Below, piece by piece: positions 52,369 through 61,122 of a DNA stretch of 64,000 nucleotides; the stretch's first letter is position 1; the number at the start of each line of letters is the position of its first letter. Where the stretch lies: assembly GCF_003471585.1 (NCBI RefSeq), contig NZ_QRJO01000001.1, positions 186,001 through 250,000 on the forward strand, read 5' to 3'. The notes beneath the pieces were generated by a model. That model saw only the letters and a list, made by a program, of their open reading frames with translations. It was not told the origin of the DNA and made no database searches. The translations under genes and the position numbers were made by a program. The DNA comes from Collinsella sp. AM18-10 (lineage in GTDB: Bacteria > Actinomycetota > Coriobacteriia > Coriobacteriales > Coriobacteriaceae).

Positions 52369-53721
52369 TTAGGAAAGGAGCCACTTCCATGCGGGCACAG
52401 CATGTACCACGCCGTGTTTGCATGGAATATCGGCCTGCTCATCCATGGTAACGATTACCGACTCGCCAAGATCAAACTGGGCCATCGAGGCATCGAGCGC
52501 GGCAATTTCGCGTTCGCGCGTTTTCTCGCTTGCCATATCCACACTCACCTGAGTCAGGCTATAAGCCTGCATGAGAAGTGCATCCCCAGCCACAAAGTCA
52601 ACCTCATGGCTTTTATTCTTATCTTTAATCAGCAGGCGGCAAACCGAACCGGGCCGCACGGCGGGGGTCCTTCTTCTGAGCGCATTGAACACCGCGGTCT
52701 CTAGCCTCTGACCCTGATCCAATGCCGATGCGGGGGAGAACGCCCCGAACATCGCAGGATCGACAGCGTAGACTTTAGATGCAGACCGCGTATTATTTGC
52801 AAGTGAACGCGTAAACTCCGGCACAGAAAACAGCAGGTAGGCGTCCTCGTAATACTCAAGTAAGTCGCTGAGCGAATTACGACTGACGGGTATCTGCCTG
52901 CTCTTGAACTCGTTGTACACCTTGTTCACTGACAGCTCTCGTCCCGAAGATGCCATGCACCGCGCCAGAAACAGCGAGGCCAAACGGGGGTTCTTGACGT
53001 CGTAACGTTCAACGACGTCCATGGCGACCGTTCGCGACGCATATTCCTGTAGCAGCTGAATCGCGTCTGCGGGCGTCTGCTCAAGTGTCGCGATGAATCC
53101 CCCTCGCTCGAGATATCCGACCAGATGGTGTCGAAGCAGCGCTGCATCGCTCGGGGAAAAGGTCGCATCTGGCTCGGGAACACTCCCCGTCTTATATCGA
53201 ACGTATTCCGAAAAACTCAACGGAAAAAGCTCTCGCACAAGAGAACGGCCCCTGAACTCGCTCTTAAGTTCTGAGGACAGCATCTTAGAAGAAGATCCCG
53301 TCACGTAAACGGTCGCCTTCTCCGTATCGACCACGCGTCGCAGAAACGCACCCCATTCGGGTATTTCTTGGATCTCGTCAAAGAAAAGGTAGGCGCCCTC
53401 GCCTCGAGCAGCAGGATATAGTGCATAGAATGTATCGAGCACGTCCGCTAGTAGCGATGGCTCATACGGACGCAAGCGCTCATCCTCAAAATTGAAATAT
53501 AGCATCCGGTCAAGCTCGACGCCTTGGCCCTGAAGCCGCCGCATCTCCTGATACAGGCGATACGTCTTTCCACAACGACGGGCGCCCACAATCACATATA
53601 CGATGTTGTCGCGCTTTGGCTCCTGCGGGTTGCCCAGATCAAGGTCGCGCTCAAAGACCTGCGGAATCCCCTGTTGCTCAAAGTCCTTTATTTTTTGAGC
53701 CACCAAGTCGCTGAATGCCAT
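52369..53721 (-). CDS. AAA_14/DUF4143 ATP-binding protein (second copy)
   Basis: 450 residues. Walker A GARRCGKT (about 44-51), Walker B AYLFFDEIQE and sensor YVTGSSSKML define the AAA_14 domain; the C-terminal DUF4143 region has KSHEVDFVAGDALL but lacks a clear ExK, unlike the paralogue at 8354-9715. A strong inverted repeat precedes it (53736-53783). It ends convergently with the membrane-protein gene 45 bp away. Function unknown. Confidence 0.85.
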   Translation of the reverse strand: MAFSDLVAQKIKDFEQQGIPQVFERDLDLGNPQEPKRDNIVYVIVGARRCGKTYRLYQEMRRLQGQGVELDRMLYFNFEDERLRPYEPSLLADVLDTFYALYPAARGEGAYLFFDEIQEIPEWGAFLRRVVDTEKATVYVTGSSSKMLSSELKSEFRGRSLVRELFPLSFSEYVRYKTGSVPEPDATFSPSDAALLRHHLVGYLERGGFIATLEQTPADAIQLLQEYASRTVAMDVVERYDVKNPRLASLFLARCMASSGRELSVNKVYNEFKSRQIPVSRNSLSDLLEYYEDAYLLFSVPEFTRSLANNTRSASKVYAVDPAMFGAFSPASALDQGQRLETAVFNALRRRTPAVRPGSVCRLLIKDKNKSHEVDFVAGDALLMQAYSLTQVSVDMASEKTREREIAALDASMAQFDLGESVIVTMDEQADIPCKHGVVHAVPAWKWLLS

Positions 53722-53735
53722 AATTCTCCAATCTT

Positions 53736-53783
53736 GCTCTCCTGCTAATCAAGATTATAACGATTCTTGATTAGCAGGAGAGC
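53736..53783. promoter_or_regulatory. 18-bp-arm inverted repeat upstream of the ATPase gene
   Basis: GCTCTCCTGCTAATCAAG (53736-53753) and its exact complement (53766-53783), 12 bp apart, directly before the ATPase start (53721). A further TCTTGATTAATGG lies near 53797. This is a likely operator or leader hairpin. Confidence 0.7.
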
Positions 53784-53931
53784 CAGATTATGCGTATCTT
53801 GATTAATGGATAAGCAAGTTTTCTATTAGTGGCCCCTCTCGGAGGATATCGAGCGGCCGAGGGGGGGGCAGGCATGAACGCCTCTAGCCGAAAACAAAGT
53901 AGCTAAAAAAGCCCCGTCCCAAATGAGCTAC

Positions 53932-54126
53932 TTAACGCCAGGGGTCAGCTTCGAAGAGGGGCTCGCGCTCGGGGCGACGATCGCTATAAGGATCGTAGCC
54001 GTCGTCATCCTCGTTCTCGGCGCGAATATAGGGGTCGCGCGGCTTGGGTGCCGGCTTAGGCGCAGGCTTGGGTGCGGCGGGTGCGGCATCGGTCGCCGGC
54101 GTGTTCGTCTTGTTCTTGTCTGTCAT
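53932..54126 (-). CDS. Small Pro/Ala-rich acidic protein, unknown function
   Basis: 64 residues from ATG 54126, with AAGGAG eight bases upstream. The first half is MTDKNKTNTPATDAAPAAPK followed by PAPKPAPKPRDP; the second is acidic (AENEDDDGYDPYSDRRPERE). Probably disordered. It lies after the clpB terminator. No family recognised. Confidence 0.6.
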   Translation of the reverse strand: MTDKNKTNTPATDAAPAAPKPAPKPAPKPRDPYIRAENEDDDGYDPYSDRRPEREPLFEADPWR

Positions 54127-54173
54127 CTGCGCATCTCCTTGCATCGCATCCGTTCAACATCATCGATTGTCGC

Positions 54174-54213
54174 ACGAAAAAGGGCGGCGGATCCAATTGG
54201 ATCCGCCGCCCTT
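54174..54213 (-). terminator. clpB terminator, a 34-bp perfect palindrome
   Basis: AAGGGCGGCGGATCCAA followed directly by its exact complement (54180-54213), then TTTTTCG on the minus strand, 44 bp after the clpB stop. Confidence 0.9.
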
Positions 54214-54256
54214 GGCGTTTTGCGATGGGGGGCGGTTTTAAAGCCGGCCCCAAAAT

Positions 54257-56884
54257 CTACTCGGCATCGGGAACCTCGTAGGTGGCCGTCGGCGTGTTGT
54301 CGCACACGACGGTAAAGCCGCCGTCCTTGTCGGCATCGACCGTCACCTGATCGCCCTCGCGCACCGTACCGTCGATAATAGCGGCGGCAATGGCATCCAC
54401 GACCTCGCGCTGCACGAGACGCTTGAGCGGACGGGCGCCAAAGACCGGGTCCAGGCCGCCCACGGCGAGCATCTGCTTGGCCGCCGGGGTGATGGCAAGC
54501 GTCATGCGCTCCTTGGCCAGACGTGCGCGGACGTCGGCGAGCTGAATATCGACGATCTTTTCGATCTGCGCCATGCCGAGCGGATGGAACACCACGATAT
54601 CGTCGATACGGTTGAGAAACTCGGGGCGGAAGGTTTGAGCCATGGCCGCGTCGACCTGATGGCGCATCTCCTCCTCGTCCTTGCCGGACAGATCGGCGAT
54701 AGCCTTGGAACCCACGTTGGACGTCATGATGATAATCGTGTTCTTGAAGGACACTTGGCGACCCTGGCCATCGGTCAGACGGCCGTCGTCGAGCACCTGC
54801 AATAGCACGTTAAAAACATCCGGATGAGCCTTCTCCATCTCGTCGAGCAAGATCACGGAGTACGGACGACGGCGCACGGCCTCGGTGAGCTGGCCGCCCT
54901 CGTCGTAGCCCACGTATCCCGGAGGCGCACCGATCAGACGCTGGACGCTGAACTTCTCCATGTACTCGGACATGTCGATACGCACGAGCGCGCGCTCGTC
55001 GTCGAACAGGCACTCGGCCAGTGCCTTGGCGAGCTCGGTCTTGCCCACGCCGGTGGGGCCCAGGAAGAAGAAGCTGCCGATGGGCTTGTCCGGATCGGAG
55101 AGGCCCGCACGGCTGCGGCGCACGGCCGCGGCCACGGCGGAGACCGCCTCGTCCTGGCCGATGACGCGCTTATGCAGCTCGTCCTCCAAGCCCTTCAGTT
55201 TGTCGAGCTCGCCCTGCATCATCTTGGACACGGGCACGCCGGTCCAGGCGCTCACGACCTCGGCGATCTCATCGGAGGTCACCTGCTCGTTGAGGCCCTC
55301 GCCGTCCTGCTGCTTTTGTGCCTCGAGCGCAGCCTCGGAATCCTGAATCTGCTGCTGCAGACCCGGGATCACGGAATAGCGCAGCTCGGACGCACGGCCC
55401 AAGTTTCCGTTGCGCGTCGCGCGCTCCTCTTCACTCTTGGCCTCGTCGAGCTGGCCTTTAAGCTCCTGCACGTGGTCGATGGCGTTCTTCTGGTTGAGCC
55501 AGCCGGCCTTTTGCACGTTGAGCTTTTCTTGGACCTCGGCAATCTCCTGGCGCAGGGCCTCCAGACGCTCCTTGGAGGCGTCGTCGGTCTCCTTCATGAG
55601 CGCCTGCTCCTCGATCTGCAGCTGGGTGAGCTGACGCGTGGTGGCGTCAATCTCGACCGGCATGCTGTCGAGCTCCATGCGCAGGCGGCTTGCGGCCTCA
55701 TCGACCAAGTCGATGGCCTTGTCGGGCAGGAAGCGGTCGGCAATGTAGCGATCGGAGAGGTCGGCAGCTGCCACGAGCGCGCTATCGGTGATATGCACGC
55801 CGTGGAAGATCTCGTACTTCTCCTTGAGGCCACGCAGGATCGAGATGGTGTCCTCGACGGTAGGCTCGCTCACCATAACGGTCTGGAAACGACGGGCGAG
55901 TGCCGCGTCCTTCTCGATGTACTTGCGATACTCGTCGAGCGTAGTCGCGCCGATTGCGTGCAAGTCGCCACGGGCGAGCGCCGGCTTCAGGATGTTGCCG
56001 GCATCCATGGAGCCCTCGGTGGCACCCGCGCCCACGATGGTGTGGAGCTCATCGATGAACAGGATGACCTTGCCCTCGGACTTTTGCACTTCCTTGAGCA
56101 CGGCCTTCAAGCGGTCCTCGAACTCGCCGCGATACTTGGCGCCGGCGACCAGCGCGCTCATGTCGAGCTCGATGAGGTCGCGGTCGCGCAGGGTGCTCGG
56201 CACGTCGCCGGCCACGATACGCTGGGCGATGCCCTCGACGATGGCCGTCTTGCCGACGCCCGGCTCGCCGATGAGCACGGGGTTGTTCTTGGTGCGGCGG
56301 GACAGAACCTGGATGGTACGGCGGATCTCGTCGGTACGGCCGATGACCGGGTCGAGCTTGCCGGCGCGGGCCAGATCGCAGATGTTGCGACCGTACTGCT
56401 CCAGCGCCTCAAACTGGGTCTTATCCTCGGCAGACGTCACGCGGTCATCGCCACGCAGCTCCTCGTAGACCTGCTCGATGCGCTCCTTGGTGACGCCGGC
56501 GTCACGCAGTACACGACCAGCCTCGCCCTTGTCCTCGGCAAGCGCCATCAGCAAATGCTCGGTCACCACAAAGCTGTCGCCCATCTTGGTGGCCTTCTTC
56601 TCGGCCTTCTCGATCACGCGGACGAGCTCATTGGACAGGCCCATCTGCTGGCCCTCGCCCGAAACCTTGGGCGCGCGGTCGATGGCATCTTGTGTGGAGC
56701 GTGCAAGCTGGGCCGGATCGGCGCCGATGCGCTCGATGATCACGGAGATATTGCGCTCGCCGGCACCGAGCAGGGCGGACAGCAGGTGAATCGGCTCCAC
56801 CGCGCCGGCCTGCGCGTCGGCAGCCGTGCTCATGGCGGTCTGCAGCGCCTCGCGCGACGTCATTGCTAGCTTATCGATTCTCAT
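54257..56884 (-). CDS. clpB: ATP-dependent protein disaggregase ClpB
   Basis: 875 residues, typical length. The N-terminal Clp repeat domain is followed by the first AAA module (Walker [14 protein letters not shown], Walker [11 protein letters not shown]), a coiled-coil middle domain at about 405-530, and the second AAA module ([28 protein letters not shown]). With DnaK it rescues aggregated proteins after heat stress. GAGAGGTGATTCC precedes ATG 56884. I see no CIRCE and no complete HAIR element in the 480 bp upstream. Confidence 0.97.
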   Translation of the reverse strand: MRIDKLAMTSREALQTAMSTAADAQAGAVEPIHLLSALLGAGERNISVIIERIGADPAQLARSTQDAIDRAPKVSGEGQQMGLSNELVRVIEKAEKKATKMGDSFVVTEHLLMALAEDKGEAGRVLRDAGVTKERIEQVYEELRGDDRVTSAEDKTQFEALEQYGRNICDLARAGKLDPVIGRTDEIRRTIQVLSRRTKNNPVLIGEPGVGKTAIVEGIAQRIVAGDVPSTLRDRDLIELDMSALVAGAKYRGEFEDRLKAVLKEVQKSEGKVILFIDELHTIVGAGATEGSMDAGNILKPALARGDLHAIGATTLDEYRKYIEKDAALARRFQTVMVSEPTVEDTISILRGLKEKYEIFHGVHITDSALVAAADLSDRYIADRFLPDKAIDLVDEAASRLRMELDSMPVEIDATTRQLTQLQIEEQALMKETDDASKERLEALRQEIAEVQEKLNVQKAGWLNQKNAIDHVQELKGQLDEAKSEEERATRNGNLGRASELRYSVIPGLQQQIQDSEAALEAQKQQDGEGLNEQVTSDEIAEVVSAWTGVPVSKMMQGELDKLKGLEDELHKRVIGQDEAVSAVAAAVRRSRAGLSDPDKPIGSFFFLGPTGVGKTELAKALAECLFDDERALVRIDMSEYMEKFSVQRLIGAPPGYVGYDEGGQLTEAVRRRPYSVILLDEMEKAHPDVFNVLLQVLDDGRLTDGQGRQVSFKNTIIIMTSNVGSKAIADLSGKDEEEMRHQVDAAMAQTFRPEFLNRIDDIVVFHPLGMAQIEKIVDIQLADVRARLAKERMTLAITPAAKQMLAVGGLDPVFGARPLKRLVQREVVDAIAAAIIDGTVREGDQVTVDADKDGGFTVVCDNTPTATYEVPDAE

Positions 56885-57062
56885 GGAATCACCTCTCTTG
56901 GGGCGGCCGCCCTACGGGGCGGCTTCACGTTGTTCGAGAAGTATTGTTGCCAGCTTTGTACGATCTTATACACAAATCTAAGTCTCTATATATAAGATTT
57001 TCTGAGTGATTGAAAGATAGGACTTGAGAGTGTCGGTCCGGCGCGACCGTGGAACCCAACTG
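56885..57062. other. clpB upstream region
   Basis: AT-rich around 56950-57005 (TATATATAAG) and presumably the promoter. ACTTGAGAGTGT at 57024 resembles half a HspR (HAIR) site but has no partner. Confidence 0.4.
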
Positions 57063-57240
57063 TCTCAATCTGTAACATCTGGCCGCCCTTTTCGGTCCCA
57101 GGTGTTACAGATTGAGATGGAGCGCGGAGCCCCGCCCAAAAATCTCAATCTGTAACACCAGGCACGCTTTTAACAGCCCAGCTGTTACAGATCGAGACAA
57201 ACGGAACCACCACAAAGGGGACAGGCACCTTTGTGGTGGT
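57063..57240. repeat. Alternating 15-mer array, units A and C, with D hairpin
   Basis: 15-mers TCTCAATCTGTAACA / TGTTACAGATTGAGA start at 57063(+), 57103(-), 57143(+) and 57183(-), exactly 40 bp apart. They make two 55-bp hairpin units separated by 25 bp. A 35-bp D hairpin (ACCACCACAAAGG with CCTTTGTGGTGGT) follows at 57206-57240. Confidence 0.9.
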
Positions 57241-57365
57241 CCACATCAACATCGAGCTCGCTCCTAATATCCGTTATTCCTGCTCGTATTGAGGTTAAAA
57301 TGAACTGTGATTAAAGCATATTCATTTCTCTCGTTCTTGATAGCTCTTCGTCTCAAGGAGCAGAT

Positions 57366-58034
57366 ATGAAGTCGTCTTATTCTACTGCTCGCAACGTCAT
57401 TGCCATTCTCGCCATACCCATCGTGATGCTCTTTCTTATCGTCGTCACACCCTTTTCCCTGGGTATCGCCTCGCCCTTCGATTTGTGCGGGATGGTCGAC
57501 GCCGGCTCGCGTGCCACCTCGCTCTCCTTTATCTGCCGCGGTGTGCTCTACGAAGATGCAATTCCCACCGGGCTTTGGCGGTCAAAGCTGCCGCTGCTCG
57601 GTCAGGTCGACGGACGTTCTCCCTACTTCAACCTTGAACCTCAAGCGATGAACTATCTGATCGATGACCAACCCCTTGCCTCCATCACCCTCGCTTACGA
57701 CTATGCTCCAAACACCGATGAGCGTCACATGAACCAAGTCCTCGACAAACTGCTTGAACAGTGCGGGCTCACCGATGAGGTCGGCCGAACCGTCGACAGC
57801 GACCAGAAATTAAAGCGGACAGAACTCCGCCGCATTGGAAAAATCAGAGAGCGAGGCAGAGCTGCCTACTGGCAGGCCTGGGCGATACGCGACAAAAGCG
57901 AATTTGGGCACAGCACCTATACGGTCACCGTCTTCACTAAAGATGGAATCAAGGACAATGTTGACGATTTCGCATCGTCCAAACTCGGCATCCCCAAAAC
58001 GACCAAATCCGCCAGCCCGGACGAAATCCTGTAG
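57366..58034 (+). CDS. Membrane-anchored protein, unknown function
   Basis: 222 residues with AAGGAG before ATG 57366. An N-terminal membrane segment at about 9-30 (NVIAILAIPIVMLFLIVVTP) is followed by an outer domain of about 190 residues with mixed helices and strands (NYLIDDQPLASITLAYDY, WQAWAIRDKSEFGHSTYTVT). Three Cys residues. It lies between two repeat arrays. No family recognised. Confidence 0.65.
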   Translation: MKSSYSTARNVIAILAIPIVMLFLIVVTPFSLGIASPFDLCGMVDAGSRATSLSFICRGVLYEDAIPTGLWRSKLPLLGQVDGRSPYFNLEPQAMNYLIDDQPLASITLAYDYAPNTDERHMNQVLDKLLEQCGLTDEVGRTVDSDQKLKRTELRRIGKIRERGRAAYWQAWAIRDKSEFGHSTYTVTVFTKDGIKDNVDDFASSKLGIPKTTKSASPDEIL

Positions 58035-58086
58035 AGGTTTTCATCGAAATGTTGCTCAACCCGAACGGCGACATCGAGCTCGCTCC

Positions 58087-58121
58087 CCACCACCACAAAG
58101 GTGCCCGTCCCCTTTGTGGTG
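58087..58121. repeat. Family D hairpin
   Basis: 35 bp, ACCACCACAAAGG with CCTTTGTGGTGGT, followed by TTTTCGG. The same element follows each alternating array. Confidence 0.75.
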
Positions 58122-58154
58122 GTTTTCGGCGATCATTTCCGCCCTACGATGCAA

Positions 58155-58192
58155 GAAGCCGCCGCAGGAACCATCCCTGCGGCGGCTTCTTT
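58155..58192. terminator. Bidirectional terminator
   Basis: GAAGCCGCCGCAGG pairs perfectly with CCTGCGGCGGCTTC, followed by TTT on the plus strand and TTCTTG on the minus strand. It separates the convergent membrane-protein and AAA ATPase genes. Confidence 0.85.
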
Positions 58193-58279
58193 GGGTTGGC
58201 AGGGACCAATCGCCGGCGTTGAAGGCCGTTTTTAGTCTCTGACGTTGGCTTTTGGCCCCTTCAAGCTATCCGACAAATA

Positions 58280-59404
58280 TCAATATCTTGATAGGATTTC
58301 ATTCGAGCTCTTAAGCAGATATTCGCGCAGCAATGGAATCGAGAACCTCACCATGCCGCGTGAGGGCGCATCGATAACCTGTGCCTTGATAAGTTGCCGT
58401 CGTGTCGCTGTCAGGCTCGCGGGGGGCAAGGAGAGCCCCGCTGCGATCTCTTTGGTCGGCACATTCCCCTCATGCTTGGCCATGGCAATGAGGTACTCAA
58501 TCGCGCGAAGCGGCAAATCGGCAAGGGCAACGTCGAGCACGGAGCCCTCAAACTCCCCATACGCATCTTCAATGCCCTTCTGGGCATCCTCAAGTGAAAT
58601 CGACGCATCGCGGTCGGCATGCCTGCGCGCATTCGCGAATACGCGATAGCCCACGAGTTGCACGAGATACGCATATCCCCTCGTAGCACAAGCCGTCATT
58701 TCAAGCGCCTTGCCATCCAAGTGCAAACCGGCACCTTCCACGGTTGAAGCCATCGAATCCGAAACATCCGACAGCGGAATCGAGGCGAGCTCCTCAGCCT
58801 TAGCTCGTTGTAGAAATGTAAGGGCACGGCCGTTGATGAGGTCCATTACGCCCATGGTCAAGCCAGCAAATACAAACGCGATATTCTTGCGTTCGCGGAT
58901 AAGGTGCTGCACGGCCGCTGCAACGAGCCGCACGTCATCAGCATCCGCATCCTGTATTTCATCGACCGTCACCAGCAGACCGGCACCATGTTGCGTTTCC
59001 TGCGACGCCACGCGCGTCAAGACGCCCCGCAACGTCTCAGGCCCGGTCGAGGACTTAGATACGCCCGCTTTCACCACACCAAGACTTGCTTCTAAATGAA
59101 GCTCGGTATTGTCCGAGGTGCGTGCGAGCTCATGTTGGATGGCGTCGACGATACTGCCCGCCGCAGTCACGTCAACCACGCGCCAACCATACGACTTCGC
59201 AATATCGCCGAGCTCTGTCAACAGCGCCGTCTTGCCCGACCCGCGCGGGCCGGTAATGCGCATGAGCCTTCCGGGGGCGCCCACGCCTTCTTCGATGCCG
59301 TCCCTAAAATCATCAATAACCCGCTCGCGTCCGATAAGGACCGGAGGTTCAGCGCCAGCGGTCGGCTTAAACGGGTTGATTATCGTGCGCTTCAATGTCC
59401 CCAC
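58280..59404 (-). CDS. AAA ATPase with C-terminal winged helix (Orc/Cdc6-like architecture)
   Basis: 374 residues. Walker A GPRGSGKTALL (about 51-61), Walker B LLVTVDEIQDAD, sensor region AFVFAGLTMG, lid domain, and a C-terminal winged helix (GNVPTKEIAAGLSLPPASLT). The architecture resembles archaeal Orc1/Cdc6 or AAA_16 proteins, which in bacteria are often mobile-element or regulatory ATPases. The start is uncertain: GTG 59404 is close to AGGAAGG, while TTG 59395 has better spacing. Five 9-bp iterons lie just upstream. Confidence 0.8.
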   Translation of the reverse strand: MGTLKRTIINPFKPTAGAEPPVLIGRERVIDDFRDGIEEGVGAPGRLMRITGPRGSGKTALLTELGDIAKSYGWRVVDVTAAGSIVDAIQHELARTSDNTELHLEASLGVVKAGVSKSSTGPETLRGVLTRVASQETQHGAGLLVTVDEIQDADADDVRLVAAAVQHLIRERKNIAFVFAGLTMGVMDLINGRALTFLQRAKAEELASIPLSDVSDSMASTVEGAGLHLDGKALEMTACATRGYAYLVQLVGYRVFANARRHADRDASISLEDAQKGIEDAYGEFEGSVLDVALADLPLRAIEYLIAMAKHEGNVPTKEIAAGLSLPPASLTATRRQLIKAQVIDAPSRGMVRFSIPLLREYLLKSSNEILSRY

Positions 59405-59432
59405 CTTCCTACCGTCGTCGTTATCGTGATTA

Positions 59433-59477
59433 TAGTATCAATAGTGCAAATAGTGAAAGTAGTGAGAATAGTTCAAC
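59433..59477. repeat. Five tandem 9-bp iterons upstream of the AAA ATPase
   Basis: TAGTATCAA, TAGTGCAAA, TAGTGAAAG, TAGTGAGAA and TAGTTCAAC follow each other without gaps, then TATTT. They lie 30-75 bp before the ATPase start. On the minus strand they contain the TACTATAAT -10-like sequence. Confidence 0.75.
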
Positions 59478-59570
59478 TATTTAATCATGCGGCCGTTTCC
59501 CGCCGCTAACAACTAAAGGTGCCAACAGTCCGCGTTGGACTCTAACAGGAAAACATTTGGCCCCTCAAAA

Positions 59571-59878
59571 ACCACCGCAAGGGGCCTTTGTGGTGGTTTT
59601 CGCTCCAACACACCCCGCTGTCTCAACCTGTAACATCCAGCGGCCCTTTTCGGTCCCAGGTGTTACAGATTTAGATGAAGCGATCGACGGCAACCGTTTG
59701 TCTCAATCTGTAACAACTACTCGGCAAATTGGGGTCCAGATGTTACAGATCGAGATTAACCGCGGAGCCCCGTCCGAAAATCTCAACCTGTAACACCAAA
59801 CCCGCTTTTTGCAGCCCAGCTGTTACAGATTGAGACAAATGAAACCACCACAAAGGGGACAGGCACCTTTGTGGTGGT
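59571..59878. repeat. Full alternating array: D', A, B, C, D
   Basis: 15-mers start at 59621(+), 59661(-), 59701(+), 59741(-), 59781(+) and 59821(-), exactly every 40 bp, making three 55-bp hairpin units (A, B, C) with 25-bp spacers. A shorter D-type hairpin (59571-59597) precedes them and a 35-bp D hairpin (59844-59878) follows. Confidence 0.9.
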
Positions 59879-59887
59879 TTTCGACAA

Positions 59888-59917
59888 AAAGAAGCCGCCC
59901 CAATAAAAAGAGGCGGC
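59888..59917 (-). terminator. Copy of the hydratase terminator
   Basis: GCCGCCTC pairs with GGGGCGGC (one G-T), then TTCTTTTTG on the minus strand. It is nearly identical to the terminator at 60950-60984 although no minus-strand gene ends here, which suggests a duplicated block. Confidence 0.55.
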
Positions 59918-60067
59918 ATCAAGCCCAGCCTACGTTTGGCGACCCCAAATCGAAGCCCAATGGGGCCTTTCAGCCCCCTCATTCCGGGCGGTCGCTTTCT
60001 TTTGGATATTGTCGTAAGCTGGTATCACTTATCTTAATGAATGCATACTGTTTGCGAGGTACTCGCC

Positions 60068-60715
60068 GTGAAACGCTCCACCTATATCGGCCTACTCGTC
60101 TTAGCGTTTGCGATTACCGCAGTCGGCGTAGGAATTATCTATCTCGCATTTCTCCCCGCCTCTGCGACGCAGGCGGCGATTGAGACCGTAAGCTATCCCA
60201 TCGAGGTCCTCACCGATATCGTCAAACCCGATTCGATCACCGTCGATTTTGACGGTACGCCCGCAGCGCTTGGGGTCAGCAACTATCCCCGTATCGAACT
60301 TGGGGCCACGCGCTATACCAAAGATGAGCAGCTTATCGGTAAGGCAGCCGAGTTGCTCAAAGGCAAGACGTTTAAGCGGTGGTACGGCGCCGCAACATAT
60401 CGAGCCAAGAATGGCCAAATGGTTGGCGGGTATTATTCGACCCTTGAGCTCGATGCGGCAAACGGGAGCAGACTGTGTAACGTCTCATACGACCCCGGCT
60501 ATGTGGACAATGAAGGGCCGGGGGTCTATATATCGGATGGCGACGTAATCTACGTCATGGAGGGCGACCAGACAGCAGTCGTCGATTTTATGGATCGGTG
60601 TACCGAGGATGCCTACGAACAAACCTGCGAGCCCGATCCGCAGACAGCGCGCGACAGTGGCTCGGCACGCACTTGGCTATTTGACGATGAAATAACCTGG
60701 ACCCCATCGAAATAG
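60068..60715 (+). CDS. Membrane-anchored protein, unknown function
   Basis: 215 residues from GTG 60068, with GAGGT seven bases upstream; the in-frame ATG at 60041 lacks a ribosome site. Membrane segment YIGLLVLAFAITAVGVGIIY at about 5-24, then an outer domain (ITVDFDGTPAALGVSNYPRI, GPGVYISDGDVIYVMEGDQ). Two Cys near the C-terminus. It lies between two copies of the repeat-terminator block. Not similar in sequence to the protein at 57366-58034. No family recognised. Confidence 0.6.
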   Translation: MKRSTYIGLLVLAFAITAVGVGIIYLAFLPASATQAAIETVSYPIEVLTDIVKPDSITVDFDGTPAALGVSNYPRIELGATRYTKDEQLIGKAAELLKGKTFKRWYGAATYRAKNGQMVGGYYSTLELDAANGSRLCNVSYDPGYVDNEGPGVYISDGDVIYVMEGDQTAVVDFMDRCTEDAYEQTCEPDPQTARDSGSARTWLFDDEITWTPSK

Positions 60716-60764
60716 GGTGTCACCGGGCACCTTTGTGATGGTTTTCGGCTCCGATGTTCCACTG

Positions 60765-60944
60765 TCTTGATCTGTAACATCTAGCGGCCCTTTTCGGTCC
60801 CAGGTGTTACAGATTGAGATGAAATGATCGGCTGCGGACGTTTGTCTTGATCTGTAACAACTACTCGGCAAATTGGGGTCCAGATGTTACAGATCGAGAC
60901 AAACCAAGAACCACCACAAAGGTGCCTGTCCCCAATGTGGTGGT
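60765..60944. repeat. Alternating 15-mer array, units A and B, with D hairpin
   Basis: 15-mers start at 60765(+), 60805(-), 60845(+) and 60885(-), exactly 40 bp apart. Left arms have changed to TCTTGATCTGTAACA in both units. Unit C is absent, and a D hairpin (60910-60944) follows B directly. Confidence 0.9.
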
Positions 60945-60949
60945 TTTCG

Positions 60950-60984
60950 ACAAAAAAGAAGCCGCCCCAATAAAAAGGGGCGGC
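60950..60984 (-). terminator. Terminator of the hydratase gene
   Basis: GCCGCCCC pairs with GGGGCGGC, followed on the minus strand by TTCTTTTTTG, about 140 bp after the hydratase stop. Confidence 0.75.
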
Positions 60985-61122
60985 ATCAAGCAAGTCTATT
61001 TATTAGCGTCCCTCAAGACCCAACGAGAACGTCGCGGTAGCCCCGACCACACCTTTCCCTCGGGCGACCCTCGCGAAGCGCGTGAGCACGAGGGAACGGT
61101 GTGGCCGGGGCGTACAGCAGCG

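Noticed and set aside
54824-56869. 681-codon open frame antisense to clpB
   Set aside because: Shadow frame with no ribosome site and no motif.
56885-57062. CIRCE or HAIR heat-shock operator before clpB
   Set aside because: Only a partial HAIR half site (ACTTGAG) is present, without a partner at the right spacing.
57063-60944. CRISPR arrays
   Set aside because: The repeats alternate in orientation, the 25-bp spacers are shared between arrays, and there are no cas genes.
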